From an uncultured Clostridia bacterium (GTDB taxonomy: Bacteria > Bacillota > Clostridia > Oscillospirales > Ruminococcaceae): a DNA stretch of 55,852 nucleotides. This document shows positions 26,147 to 33,105 of this stretch, in pieces. The stretch is taken from positions 1-55,852 of the forward strand of contig CALZUA010000021.1 of assembly GCA_945829235.1 (NCBI GenBank). Direction: 5' to 3'. Under the pieces are notes generated by a model, which was not told where the DNA came from, searched no databases, and saw only the letters and a list, made by a program, of their open reading frames with translations. How positions within the stretch are numbered: the stretch's first letter is position 1; each line of letters begins with the position of its first letter. Position numbers and translations under genes: made by a program.

Positions 26147-26881
26147 TCACACCCTTTCTCTAATCTCGGCGGCTAAATCTGCGTAGCTTTTCGCCGCACT
26201 TGTCCAACCCATATATTCACCAGCGGTCAGACCGCCGCTTAATGAGTTCTTGATGACCTTGCTATACGGGATTTTGCTTTTCAAAGTTTTATTTCCAAGC
26301 GTTTCATTGAGCAACTCAAGGAGCTGTGCGTCTGCCGAGTTCTTCTTGTCGTACTTATTTATAATGCAGCCGCCGAATTTCGCTCCGCATTTCTTCACGA
26401 TACCCGTAACGGTAGGAACACCTTGAATTGAAAATATGCCGAGTTCTATCGGTATAAATACCACATCACACGCTCCGATGAGCCGTTCGGTAACTTTGGT
26501 AAGCGCAGGGGGTAAGTCAAGGAGAACATAATCGTATGCAGAGCCGAAAGAAAGAATATTCCGAGCGATAGCCGCCTGTTCCTCGTCCGTAAAGCTGTCA
26601 AACTCTGATGTAATGCCGTTCAGCTTCTGTGTTGCCGTGATTATGTCGATATTATCGTACCGAGTGTGGCACAGAGCAGTTTCAGGCGATACCTCGGTAT
26701 TCACGAGAGCCTTATCCAACCCCTCTTTCAGTTCCTCGGTGAAAAAGCGTGAGCATTTAGCCTGTCCGTCCACGTCGATTATGAGGACTTTGCTGTTCTT
26801 CGCCAGCTCGTAAGCTATGTTGATTGCCGAGGTTGTCTTTCCGACACCGCCCTTGTTGTTATAAAACGCTATTGATTTCAT
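26147..26881 (-). CDS. parA: ParA/Soj-family partition ATPase
   Basis: 244 residues, full length. Deviant Walker A YNNKGGVGKTTSAINIA at 7-20, Walker A' VLIIDVDGQ, Walker B YVLLDLPP. ParA forms ATP-dependent dimers on DNA that move ParB-bound cargo. Start ATG behind AAAAGAGGTTTACTT. The untranslated region upstream holds a dispersed hairpin and a three-way-junction fold. Co-transcribed with parB. Confidence 0.95.
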   Translation of the reverse strand: MKSIAFYNNKGGVGKTTSAINIAYELAKNSKVLIIDVDGQAKCSRFFTEELKEGLDKALVNTEVSPETALCHTRYDNIDIITATQKLNGITSEFDSFTDEEQAAIARNILSFGSAYDYVLLDLPPALTKVTERLIGACDVVFIPIELGIFSIQGVPTVTGIVKKCGAKFGGCIINKYDKKNSADAQLLELLNETLGNKTLKSKIPYSKVIKNSLSGGLTAGEYMGWTSAAKSYADLAAEIRERV

Positions 26882-26902
26882 AAGTAAACCTCTTTTCTGT
26901 GT

Positions 26903-26920
26903 GGTGTTACATATAGCACC
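26903..26920. repeat. Dispersed hairpin, copy upstream of parA
   Basis: GGTGTTA-CATA-TAGCACC: the same palindrome as at 8423, with one G-T change in the stem, 22 bp from the parA start codon. Confidence 0.7.
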
Positions 26921-26948
26921 TTTCTGACCTCTTTTTTCACCTATATTT

Positions 26949-27006
26949 GTACGGCGAGGGTGAGGAAAGAGGAAACCTCACCCCAAAGGAGCTACCTTTG
27001 CCGTAC
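26949..27006. promoter_or_regulatory. Three-way-junction fold in the parA leader
   Basis: Closing stem GTACGGC (26949-26955)/GCCGTAC (27000-27006) encloses two hairpins: GGGTGAGG/CCTCACCC (26958-26983) and AAAGG/CCTTT (26985-26999). It is the only content of the DUF6075-parA spacer besides the short hairpin. It may be a terminator-like or regulatory leader; no known riboswitch is recognised. Confidence 0.6.
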
Positions 27007-27027
27007 TGTTAAATCCTTTGGAGGAGT

Positions 27028-27396
27028 TTAACCGTTATAATCGTGTTCGGGGTATCTCAATTTGATTGCTTCAAAGTAGTAGTTAGCGTAGGTAGAGGTG
27101 AATATCTCATCGGGAGTAAACCGCTTTTCCTCGCCCTTTTCAATGAAGCCGTTCCAAAGGTTGAACGCAAGCCGTGTTGTCTGAACTGATGTGCCTGTCT
27201 GCCAACCGCTGTGCAGACCGTCGGTATTGATACCGTCCCCTCTAAAGTCGATCACATCGTCAATGTGCCTTGCACAATCCCTGTCGAGCGTGAACAGATA
27301 CGCAACCGCACGGTGATAGCAGTCGGTTGATTTCATCTTGGCGAGTGCAGCGTAGTATCTTTCCTCGTGTTCGTCGTTCTTGAAAATGATTTTCAT
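27028..27396 (-). CDS. DUF6075 family protein
   Basis: 122 residues from MKIIFKNDEHEERYYA (GGAGGTTATT upstream). Motifs YHRAVAYLFTLDRDCARHI and TGTSVQTTRLAFNLWNGF, then FTPDEIFTSTYANYYFEAIKLRYP, match the DUF6075 proteins common in Clostridia elements. Function unknown. It is the first gene of the left element's minus-strand block, just inside the tRNA-fragment boundary. Confidence 0.8.
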   Translation of the reverse strand: MKIIFKNDEHEERYYAALAKMKSTDCYHRAVAYLFTLDRDCARHIDDVIDFRGDGINTDGLHSGWQTGTSVQTTRLAFNLWNGFIEKGEEKRFTPDEIFTSTYANYYFEAIKLRYPEHDYNG

Positions 27397-27455
27397 AATA
27401 ACCTCCATTCTATCAATCCACACATAGTGGAGTAGATACAAAGCAATTACAGATA

Positions 27456-27484
27456 TTGACAATTCGCAATAAATGGTGTAAAAT
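27456..27484 (+). promoter_or_regulatory. Consensus-like promoter facing the boundary
   Basis: TTGACA (27456-27461), 17-nt spacer, TAAAAT (27479-27484) on the plus strand. No plus-strand gene follows; it would give an RNA running through the attachment region. Confidence 0.55.
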
Positions 27485-27602
27485 AAAGGGATAAAGGGGA
27501 TTTTGTCCGTTGGGGTGCTCTGTCAAAAGAACATCTAAAGCACATCTAAAGCACAGCGATTTTTCATTTCTTTTTGCATTTTTTTGTCAGAAAACGCAAA
27601 AA

Positions 27603-27645
27603 AACCGTGCAATATCCAGCAAAAAGCACTGGATATTGCACGGTT
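27603..27645 (-). terminator. Strong terminator near the element boundary
   Basis: A 17-bp perfect stem (AACCGTGCAATATCCAG and its complement) with a 9-nt loop, followed in the minus direction by a T run. It would stop transcription arriving from the integrase side. Confidence 0.88.
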
Positions 27646-27711
27646 GAGAATAAAATATGTGGTTTTATCAACTATAACGGAATAAAAAATAGCGGTTTTT
27701 CTTGGGGTGGT

Positions 27712-27746
27712 AGAGGCCGCAGGTTCAAATCCTGTCACTCAGACCA
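27712..27746 (+). other. 3' tRNA fragment, probable attachment site
   Basis: A T-arm (GCAGG-TTCAAAT-CCTGT, 27719-27735), a 3' acceptor strand CACTCAG, discriminator A and CCA (to 27746), with no 5' half upstream. This is the classic scar of integration into a tRNA 3' end. A 5' strand CTGAGTG would be expected in the intact tRNA. It lies between the conjugative element and a tyrosine integrase gene. Confidence 0.75.
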
Positions 27747-27750
27747 AATT

Positions 27751-27791
27751 AAACCGCTTTGCAAAGCCGTTTGTGGCAAGCAAGGCGGTTT
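27751..27791 (+). terminator. Terminator directly after the tRNA fragment
   Basis: AAACCGC / GCGGTTT with a long partly paired loop, then a T-rich tract. Placed like a native tRNA terminator. Confidence 0.7.
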
Positions 27792-27815
27792 TTGTTTTTC
27801 GGGGGAAATCGGAGA

Positions 27816-27837
27816 TAGTGCGACATTAGTGCGACAT
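27816..27837 (+). repeat. Tandem 11-bp repeat near the integrase
   Basis: TAGTGCGACAT occurs twice head to tail. Tandem short repeats beside att sites are typical arm-type binding sites for the N-terminal domain of tyrosine integrases (inference). Confidence 0.6.
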
Positions 27838-27868
27838 TCAAATTAAACGAGATTAAACAAGGTGAAAG

Positions 27869-27902
27869 CAAGAGGGCATTTCCGTTTGGATTTGCCCTCT
27901 TG
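27869..27902. terminator. Terminator at the integrase 3' end
   Basis: CAAGAGGGCA / TGCCCTCTTG, 10-bp stem, followed by TTTT on the plus strand; adjacent to the integrase stop at 27905. Confidence 0.7.
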
Positions 27903-27904
27903 TT

Positions 27905-28947
27905 TTATGCTTTCTTTTTGTCCTTTTCGGCGGGTGTGGCGGTTGGCAGCAGCATAGCGCCGAGAACATTTGCCGCCTCAACATCTGCCTCCTCAAGAAC
28001 GTGCAGATATTTGTTGGTGGTTTCGATGTCGCCGTGTCCGAGCCTGGTCTGCACTTGCTTGACATTTATGCCGCCGTATAACAGCAAGGTCGCTGATGTA
28101 TGCCTGAGGCTGTGAAATTTGCGGTGTCTTAACCCGTTTTTCGAGAGAAATTTGTCGAATTGCTTTGTAGGTGTCTGGGGGTTCATAATCTCGCCGTTCC
28201 ATTTGGTGAAAAGCCAATCGCCGCCGATATGCCATTATGTTCCAATTCGAGCGGCTTGCCGTAACTTTTCCTCTCGAAGCCGCTCGATAAGGTCAAGACA
28301 TTCGCGATTTACTGTCACAGTTCTGACTTCATAATCTTTCGGCGGCTTTATCTGTACAGGCTTTCCCTTGAGCTTAACAGCCGCTCGCTCTATCGTTATT
28401 TTCGACTGTTCAAAGTCAACATCGGAGAATTTGAGAGCCACAAGCTCACCGCGCCGCGCTCCCGTAAAGATAGCCAGCTGTATAAGTGTCTGAAATTCGA
28501 GCGGCTCATTCTCCAGATAGGCGAGCATTTCCGCTGCCTCTGATTTACTGAATATCTCGATTTTCGGCGTTTGCGCTTTCGGAAGTGTGAGCTTTTCGGC
28601 TTTGGCTGGCGTTTCGGGTATTATCCCCAGCTTTACCGCCTGTTTCAGAATGGACTGCAACACTGTGAGATATCGGCGCACGGTGGACGGTAAGAGCGTT
28701 TCATTTGTCGGCTCTCCCGCGCGGTTGCTTTCGGGATAGATGCAAGCTGTTGAATATAGGCTTGTATATGCGCTGTGGTGAGGTCTTTCATCTTGTGATG
28801 TCCGAGAGCGAGAATAATATGCTCATCAATCTGCGAGCGATAGAACTGCATAGTAGCCGGTGACAGGCGGTCTTTCATTATTTCGAGGTAAATAGGGCAG
28901 AAATCCGCAAGCTTCATCGTAGGATTTGCCGCGCCGCCGTGGAGACC
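27905..28947 (-). pseudogene. int: Tyrosine integrase, multiply inactivated
   Basis: Read across its breaks this is an ICE/phage-type tyrosine recombinase: SAM-like core-binding domain (LADFCPIYLEIMKDRLSPAT, ALGHHKMKDLTTAHIQAY), then the catalytic domain with ArgI in TGARRGELVALKF, HSLRHTSAT (HxxR) and LGHGDIETTNKYLHV (His and nucleophile Tyr). Three lesions: the 5' end is removed at 28948 by an IS256-family element; a frameshift lies near 28735 (IQQLASIP then ESNRAGEPTNE in the next frame); an in-frame TAA interrupts at 28235 between ARIGT and WHIGGDW. Its 3' end faces the tRNA-fragment att site. It cannot make an active enzyme, so the element that used it is immobilised. Confidence 0.92.
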
Positions 28948-30438
28948 ATCCCAAATCTTGTGTAAACTCCAAAAATAGTGTATAATAAAAGCAAACAAAT
29001 GGAGGAAAAGAAAATGGGCAGAAAAAGAACACCGGAGGAAGAAGCAAGGCGGGAGCTAATCCGAGAGCTCTTGAGCAAGGCAAACGTTACGGGCATGGAG
29101 GATATCCAAACGCTGTTCAAGGATACAATAGCAGAGTTTATGGAGGACAGCCTTGACGCGGAGCTTGAGGAAACGCTGGGCTATGGGAAATACGACCATA
29201 CCGCCAGAAGCGAATCAGGAACAACAAACAGCAGAAACGGTCACAGCCGGAAAACTCTGAAAACAAGTGCCGGAAAGATAGACATCAATATTCCGCGGGA
29301 CCGAAACGGCGAGTTTGAACCGAGGATACTCCCCAAGAACCAGACCAGCGTCTCAACAGAAATTGAAAGCAAGATAATCTCAATGTACGCCAAGGGAATG
29401 ACGACTTCGGATATCCAGGCACATATTAAGGATATTTACGGCATGAATATTTCGGACACAACGGTCAGCCGGATAACAGACAAAATTCTTCCCGAAGCCC
29501 GGGAATGGCAGCAGAGACCGCTTGAAAGCGTGTATGCAGTCGTGTTTATGGACGCGATCCATTACCATGTGCGCAGCGAGGGTCAAATCGTAAAAAAGGC
29601 TGTTTACATAGCGATTGGTATCAATCTGGAGGGCAAAAAATCGGTGCTCGGAATGTGGGTCGGCGAAAATGAAAGTGCAAAATTCTAGGCTTCCGTTCTG
29701 AATAATCTGAAAAACCGAAAGATCGAGGACATTCTCATCGCCTGCACGGATAACCTTACAGGATTCAGCGAGGCAGTAGCGGCGGTATTCCCGAAAACGG
29801 ATATTCAGAATTGTATAATCCACCAGCTTCGGAACTCCGGCAAATACGTTTCGTACAAGGATATAAAGGCTCTGATGGCAGATTTGAAACGGGTTTATCA
29901 GGCTGTTGACGAGCAGTCCGCGCTGGCTGCTCTGGACGATTTCGCTGCTGTCTGGGACAAAAAATATCCGAAAATCTCGAAATCATGGCGGGAAAATTGG
30001 GCAAATCTCAGCACATATTTCAAGTTTCCGGAGGAGTTTAGGCGGCTTATTTATACGACTAACGCCATTGAGGGCTTCAATCGGCAGCTGCGAAAAGTGA
30101 CTAAATCCAAGTCGGTTTTCCCGACAGATGACAGCTTATTCAAGATGCTTTACCTGGCTATGCTGGACATCACAAAGACGTGGACGGGACGGCGACAGGA
30201 CTGGGGTCAGATATATCCTCAACTCGCGTTATACTACGGCGACCGCATACCCGAGTGACCGCCGCGCCAGAACTGCTGTTTCCGTTACGGGCTTCGCCCT
30301 CCACTTCAACAGCAGTTCCTATTGACAACTTAATATTTTTGTGATACCATAAATTCAGCTCTGAATGCATCGAAATGCACCCAGAGCTTACAGATTTCAC
30401 TTGTTGCACATTTGTGGTTTACACAGATTTTGGGATAG
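28948..30438 (+). mobile_element. IS256-family insertion sequence
   Basis: Imperfect terminal inverted repeats of about 24 bp: left ATCCCAAATCTTGTGTAAAC from 28948, right end complement ATCCCAAAATCTGTGTAAAC ending at 30438. They enclose a MULE/IS256-type transposase. No matching 8-bp target duplication is evident at the flanks (TGGAGACC versus AGAACCAA), so one end may have been rearranged or a deletion followed insertion. Left side cuts the tyrosine integrase; right side abuts unrelated DNA, which supports an IS-mediated deletion. Confidence 0.85.
29014..30258 (+). pseudogene. IS256-family transposase with an amber stop
   Basis: 414 codons from MGRKRTPEEEARRE (GGAGGAAAAGAAA upstream). DDE residues: Asp in VVFMDAIHYH, Asp in ACTDNLTGF, Glu in TTNAIEGFNRQLRK. 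A TAG at 29686 splits it: GENESAKF then ASVLNNLKNRKIED, where relatives have Trp (TGG). So a single G-to-A change truncates the protein between the first and second catalytic Asp. All else is intact, suggesting a recent lesion. Confidence 0.93.
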
Positions 30439-30543
30439 AACCAATATCATTTCTGTAAATGTTTTTCACCCTCTGCTTTGTACGGCAGAGGGTGATTTGT
30501 TTATGACGTGGGGTGGTTTGGCGGATATGTTCCTTTGTCAGGT

Positions 30544-30612
30544 TTAGATGTATTTGATACCCTTAGCTTTTGCGTATTCTATTGCATAGGAGCCTTTCGG
30601 TGCAGTACTCTC
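30544..30612 (-). pseudogene. 3' remnant of a gene
   Basis: The minus strand reads ESTAPKGSYAIEYAKAKGIKYI then stop, without any start. It looks like the last helix of a Rossmann/SLOG-type protein (a nucleoside-binding family by appearance only). Upstream, sequence no longer codes, so it is a scar next to the IS right end. Confidence 0.4.
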
Positions 30613-30679
30613 ATTATATCACGAGGTGCTTAATGTGTTAATTCTTTCGAGTGTTGCAATTAAATTATAAATCTATTTC

Positions 30680-31558
30680 TCAAATAATTTCAATTACACC
30701 TCCGGCGATTTTCTCTGCAAATTGCACGATACGCTCATTATCCCAATCAAGAGCGTATTTTTCAGCATAATCGCGGACAAGCTTTTCGGCTTCTTCCCGC
30801 CCGGCGATCTGTCGTTGTTCGCTGAATACAGACGGCGGCGACAAATTCTCGATCATATCCGAAATGCGGTTGGTGTTGGTCACAACCACCTCATACGCTT
30901 TTTCCTCGCCGAGATATCTGAATGTGCTAAGCATATCATCGGTTTCACGCAGCGAAAGTCCGACAGCGCATTCTCCGTCAATATACCGCGGCTCGTCACC
31001 GAGAAGAATGTGATAAATTATTTCTTCATCCCGACAATAATAGACGTTCCCCGCCGCACAAACAGGAATATCCAGCTGTGTTCCCAGGCGAATAATCTTC
31101 AGGACGGTTTCCCTCGGCATAGTGTGACAAATCTCCAGATAATCATAAAATCCCGCGATTTCGACAAGCTCTTTCTCCGATTTTCCGGCGGCAATTGCTC
31201 GGAAAAGCTCGCCTGTTTCGCTCCCGCTCCCGACTATCAGACCGTTTCGCAGCTCTGAAATCTTCTTCTTCGTGAGATATGCCGCGCCGCTGATTTTATA
31301 CAGATTTTCCAGCCCGATTTGGTTTTTCACGATTACAACAAGCATTGTCTGCATATCGGGCAAATTGCACTCCATACCATAAATGAGTTTTATCGGCTTG
31401 TTCCCGCAAGCTGTGCGGTAAGCCTCGGGAAAAGCCTGTACAGTGGAGTTGTCGGTGATGGCAATAGCTGTTTGTCCGTATTCCGCCGCCTGCAATATCA
31501 GTTCCTCTGCCGAAGAAACTCCTGCTGCGGACATATTTGTATGAAGGTGAAGCTCCAC
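30680..31558 (-). CDS. Stand-alone PolC-type PHP domain protein, metal ligands altered
   Basis: 292 residues from a GTG (MELHLHTNMSAAG) behind AGGTAGGAACGT. It follows the PHP domain of DNA polymerase III PolC closely: VQAFPEAYRTAC, IKLIYGMECNL, GAAYLTKKK, GLIVGSGSETGELFRA, FRYLGEEKAYEVVVTN. The palm, exonuclease and fingers are absent. HxH (4 and 6) and Glu63 are kept, but the TDH motif is TDN (residue 37) and GDVHY is GNVYY, so metal binding and phosphoesterase activity are doubtful. It lies 6 bp after a Cys-phosphatase-like gene, an apparent two-gene operon. It may be a polC-derived regulator or a phosphoesterase with changed chemistry. Confidence 0.85.
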   Translation of the reverse strand: MELHLHTNMSAAGVSSAEELILQAAEYGQTAIAITDNSTVQAFPEAYRTACGNKPIKLIYGMECNLPDMQTMLVVIVKNQIGLENLYKISGAAYLTKKKISELRNGLIVGSGSETGELFRAIAAGKSEKELVEIAGFYDYLEICHTMPRETVLKIIRLGTQLDIPVCAAGNVYYCRDEEIIYHILLGDEPRYIDGECAVGLSLRETDDMLSTFRYLGEEKAYEVVVTNTNRISDMIENLSPPSVFSEQRQIAGREEAEKLVRDYAEKYALDWDNERIVQFAEKIAGGVIEII

Positions 31559-31564
31559 ACGTTC

Positions 31565-31999
31565 CTACCTGTGATTCAGCGCATTCAGAATCTTGTGGTA
31601 TATCAACAGATTGGGATAGCAGCCATAATCCGAAAAAACGGAAATCCCGTTATGATAATAATGCTTCAGAATAGCTGCCGCGCAGCCTGCGCTTCGTCCC
31701 TGACCATACTCGCACTGGCAGATGATATTCAGCCCTCTGTTATAGCAGTCGATAATAAACTCCGCTGTTTGGTTTGCTTCGGGGAAGAATGTGTCAAAGC
31801 TACCGCCGCTGTCATACAGTTCTTCTCTGTCGATGTCATTGATTGCGATATACATAACCCTGCTGCAAACACCGCTGTAATCCACACGGTTCTCATCGTC
31901 ACCGACATCATAAAAGCTTATTACCGCCCAATCCTTAAACGACATTCCGCCGGCAATAAGATTCTCAATGCTTTTACGCGAATAAAATGCTACGCACAT
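31565..31999 (-). CDS. Dual-specificity-phosphatase-like protein
   Basis: 144 residues from MCVAFYSRKSIENLI (AAAAGGAGAAGAAAT). The signature CEYGQGRS (Cys96-X5-Arg102) is the P-loop of Cys-dependent phosphatases, within NIICQCEYGQGRSAGCAAAI, with a helix after it as the fold requires. A general-acid Asp could be in the loop SGGSFDTFFPEAN (uncertain). Small proteins of this type occur in Firmicutes genomes, phages and plasmids with unknown substrates. Downstream partner: PolC-like PHP protein. Confidence 0.78.
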   Translation of the reverse strand: MCVAFYSRKSIENLIAGGMSFKDWAVISFYDVGDDENRVDYSGVCSRVMYIAINDIDREELYDSGGSFDTFFPEANQTAEFIIDCYNRGLNIICQCEYGQGRSAGCAAAILKHYYHNGISVFSDYGCYPNLLIYHKILNALNHR

Positions 32000-32741
32000 A
32001 TTTCTTCTCCTTTTCATTTCGTTTTTTAATTAGTCCCTGCTCATACCTATAACCGTTTTTCAAACGCAAAGTTAGTCCAAAAAGAGAAGAAAATTTTCAA
32101 TAGGATTTTTGGCGAATATGACCAACCGTTTTTTACATCTCTTGTGATTCGTTCGTCTATTAATACATTATTGCCCAAAACGCTCTCCGCGCACAGCAGA
32201 TGGTGTATCTTATTCCTATAATATAGGTTATGGGTAACCATGAGGTTTTTCATATAAAATGATACAAACCAAAATAAAATCGGATTTCTCGAAAATGTAA
32301 TCACTTGCGTTTAAAAACTGAATTGCTAAACCAATTATTTATGCGATTTTTTTCCAGGCTTATTCAACGATTAATTTGGTTTCATCAATGCAACCCTAAA
32401 CCAAGAAATGCAACCAAATGCAACCCTATGCAACTTGTATCAAAATATGCGTTTGTAGCCAGCCGGTGCGACCGGCAACGTTTTCGTCCCTGCTATTCGG
32501 TAGGGGCGATTTTTTTTGCTCGGAAATGAGAAATCTTTTTGCTCACGATACCGCATTAGAGGGCGCTCCGTTGGACCGTCCTCTAATGCGTTTTCTCCGT
32601 TTTCGCAGGTGACAGAATGTCACACTTGCACGAAAACGGAGAAAGCCGCGGTTTCTGCGAAAATTTCACTTTAATATATTACATTTCGCCTCCGGTAAGT
32701 ACTTGGGGCGATTTACTTAGAAACAAATGTCACTTATTGTC
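32000..32741. other. Gene-poor stretch with phased repeats and large hairpins
   Basis: No convincing gene between the phosphatase start and 32777. Content: ATGCAACC motifs starting at 32388, 32408, 32418 and 32428 (last one ATGCAACT), three of them spaced exactly 10 bp. CCGGTGCGACCGG at about 32463 is followed by a T-tailed hairpin, the same combination as after tRNA-Gln at 38871. Hairpin 32552-32590 has an 11-bp stem (CGCATTAGAGG). Hairpin 32592-32644 has a 14-bp stem (TTTCTCCGTTTTCG) with an inner GTGAC/GTCAC. Confidence 0.6.
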
Positions 32742-32770
32742 TTGACATTTTCGCCAGAATATGATATACT
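32742..32770 (+). promoter_or_regulatory. Near-consensus promoter of a candidate small RNA
   Basis: TTGACA (32742-32747), 17-nt spacer, TATACT (32765-32770), plus strand, with no gene with a ribosome site behind it. Confidence 0.75.
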
Positions 32771-32776
32771 GTCATT

Positions 32777-32930
32777 ACAGCAGATGAGTGTTTCAAACTT
32801 GGGCAACTGTCGCCCTATGTTTGTCGAGAAATTCAGAAAACACTTATCCGCTTTTTATTATCGAAACACAAATCGTTTGCAACGTTGCCCTCATACAACA
32901 AACCCGCTGTCTTTTCAACAGCGGGTTTTG
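32777..32930 (+). ncRNA. Candidate small RNA antisense-facing the bioA end
   Basis: About 150 nt from the predicted start of the promoter above to the hairpin-plus-T terminator at 32901-32930. The ATGs within lack ribosome sites and the frame runs on as an antisense shadow of bioA. It converges on the biotin operon's 3' end. Inferred from promoter and terminator only. Confidence 0.45.
32901..32927. terminator. Bidirectional terminator below bioA
   Basis: AACCCGCTGT / ACAGCGGGTT, 10-bp stem, 7-nt loop, TTTTG on plus side. It ends the bio operon transcript (minus) and the candidate small RNA (plus). Confidence 0.82.
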
Positions 32931-32934
32931 CATT

Positions 32935-33105
32935 TACTCTACGAGCACGTCTATATTTGCTTTCACGCAACGCTTGACCGTTGCGAAAAACTACTCTCCG
33001 AGAACATCCAAAATCGCTCCCGCGCAACGGTTGACTGTTGCGCAAAACTATTCTCCGAGCACGTCCAAAATTGCTCCCGCGCAACGGTCTATCGCTTCGT
33101 CAAGC
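32935..33105 (-). repeat. 57-bp tandem repeats at the bioA 3' end
   Basis: The last 57 bp of bioA (coding RCAGAILDVLGE plus stop and following bases) are repeated twice more downstream, units starting near 33049, 32992 and 32935, with the outermost most diverged. The period is 19 codons and each unit keeps its stop codon. Confidence 0.85.

Noticed and set aside
28978-28998. Upstream ATG for the IS256 transposase
   Set aside because: The Met at 29014 has the GGAGG site; the earlier codons overlap the promoter region.
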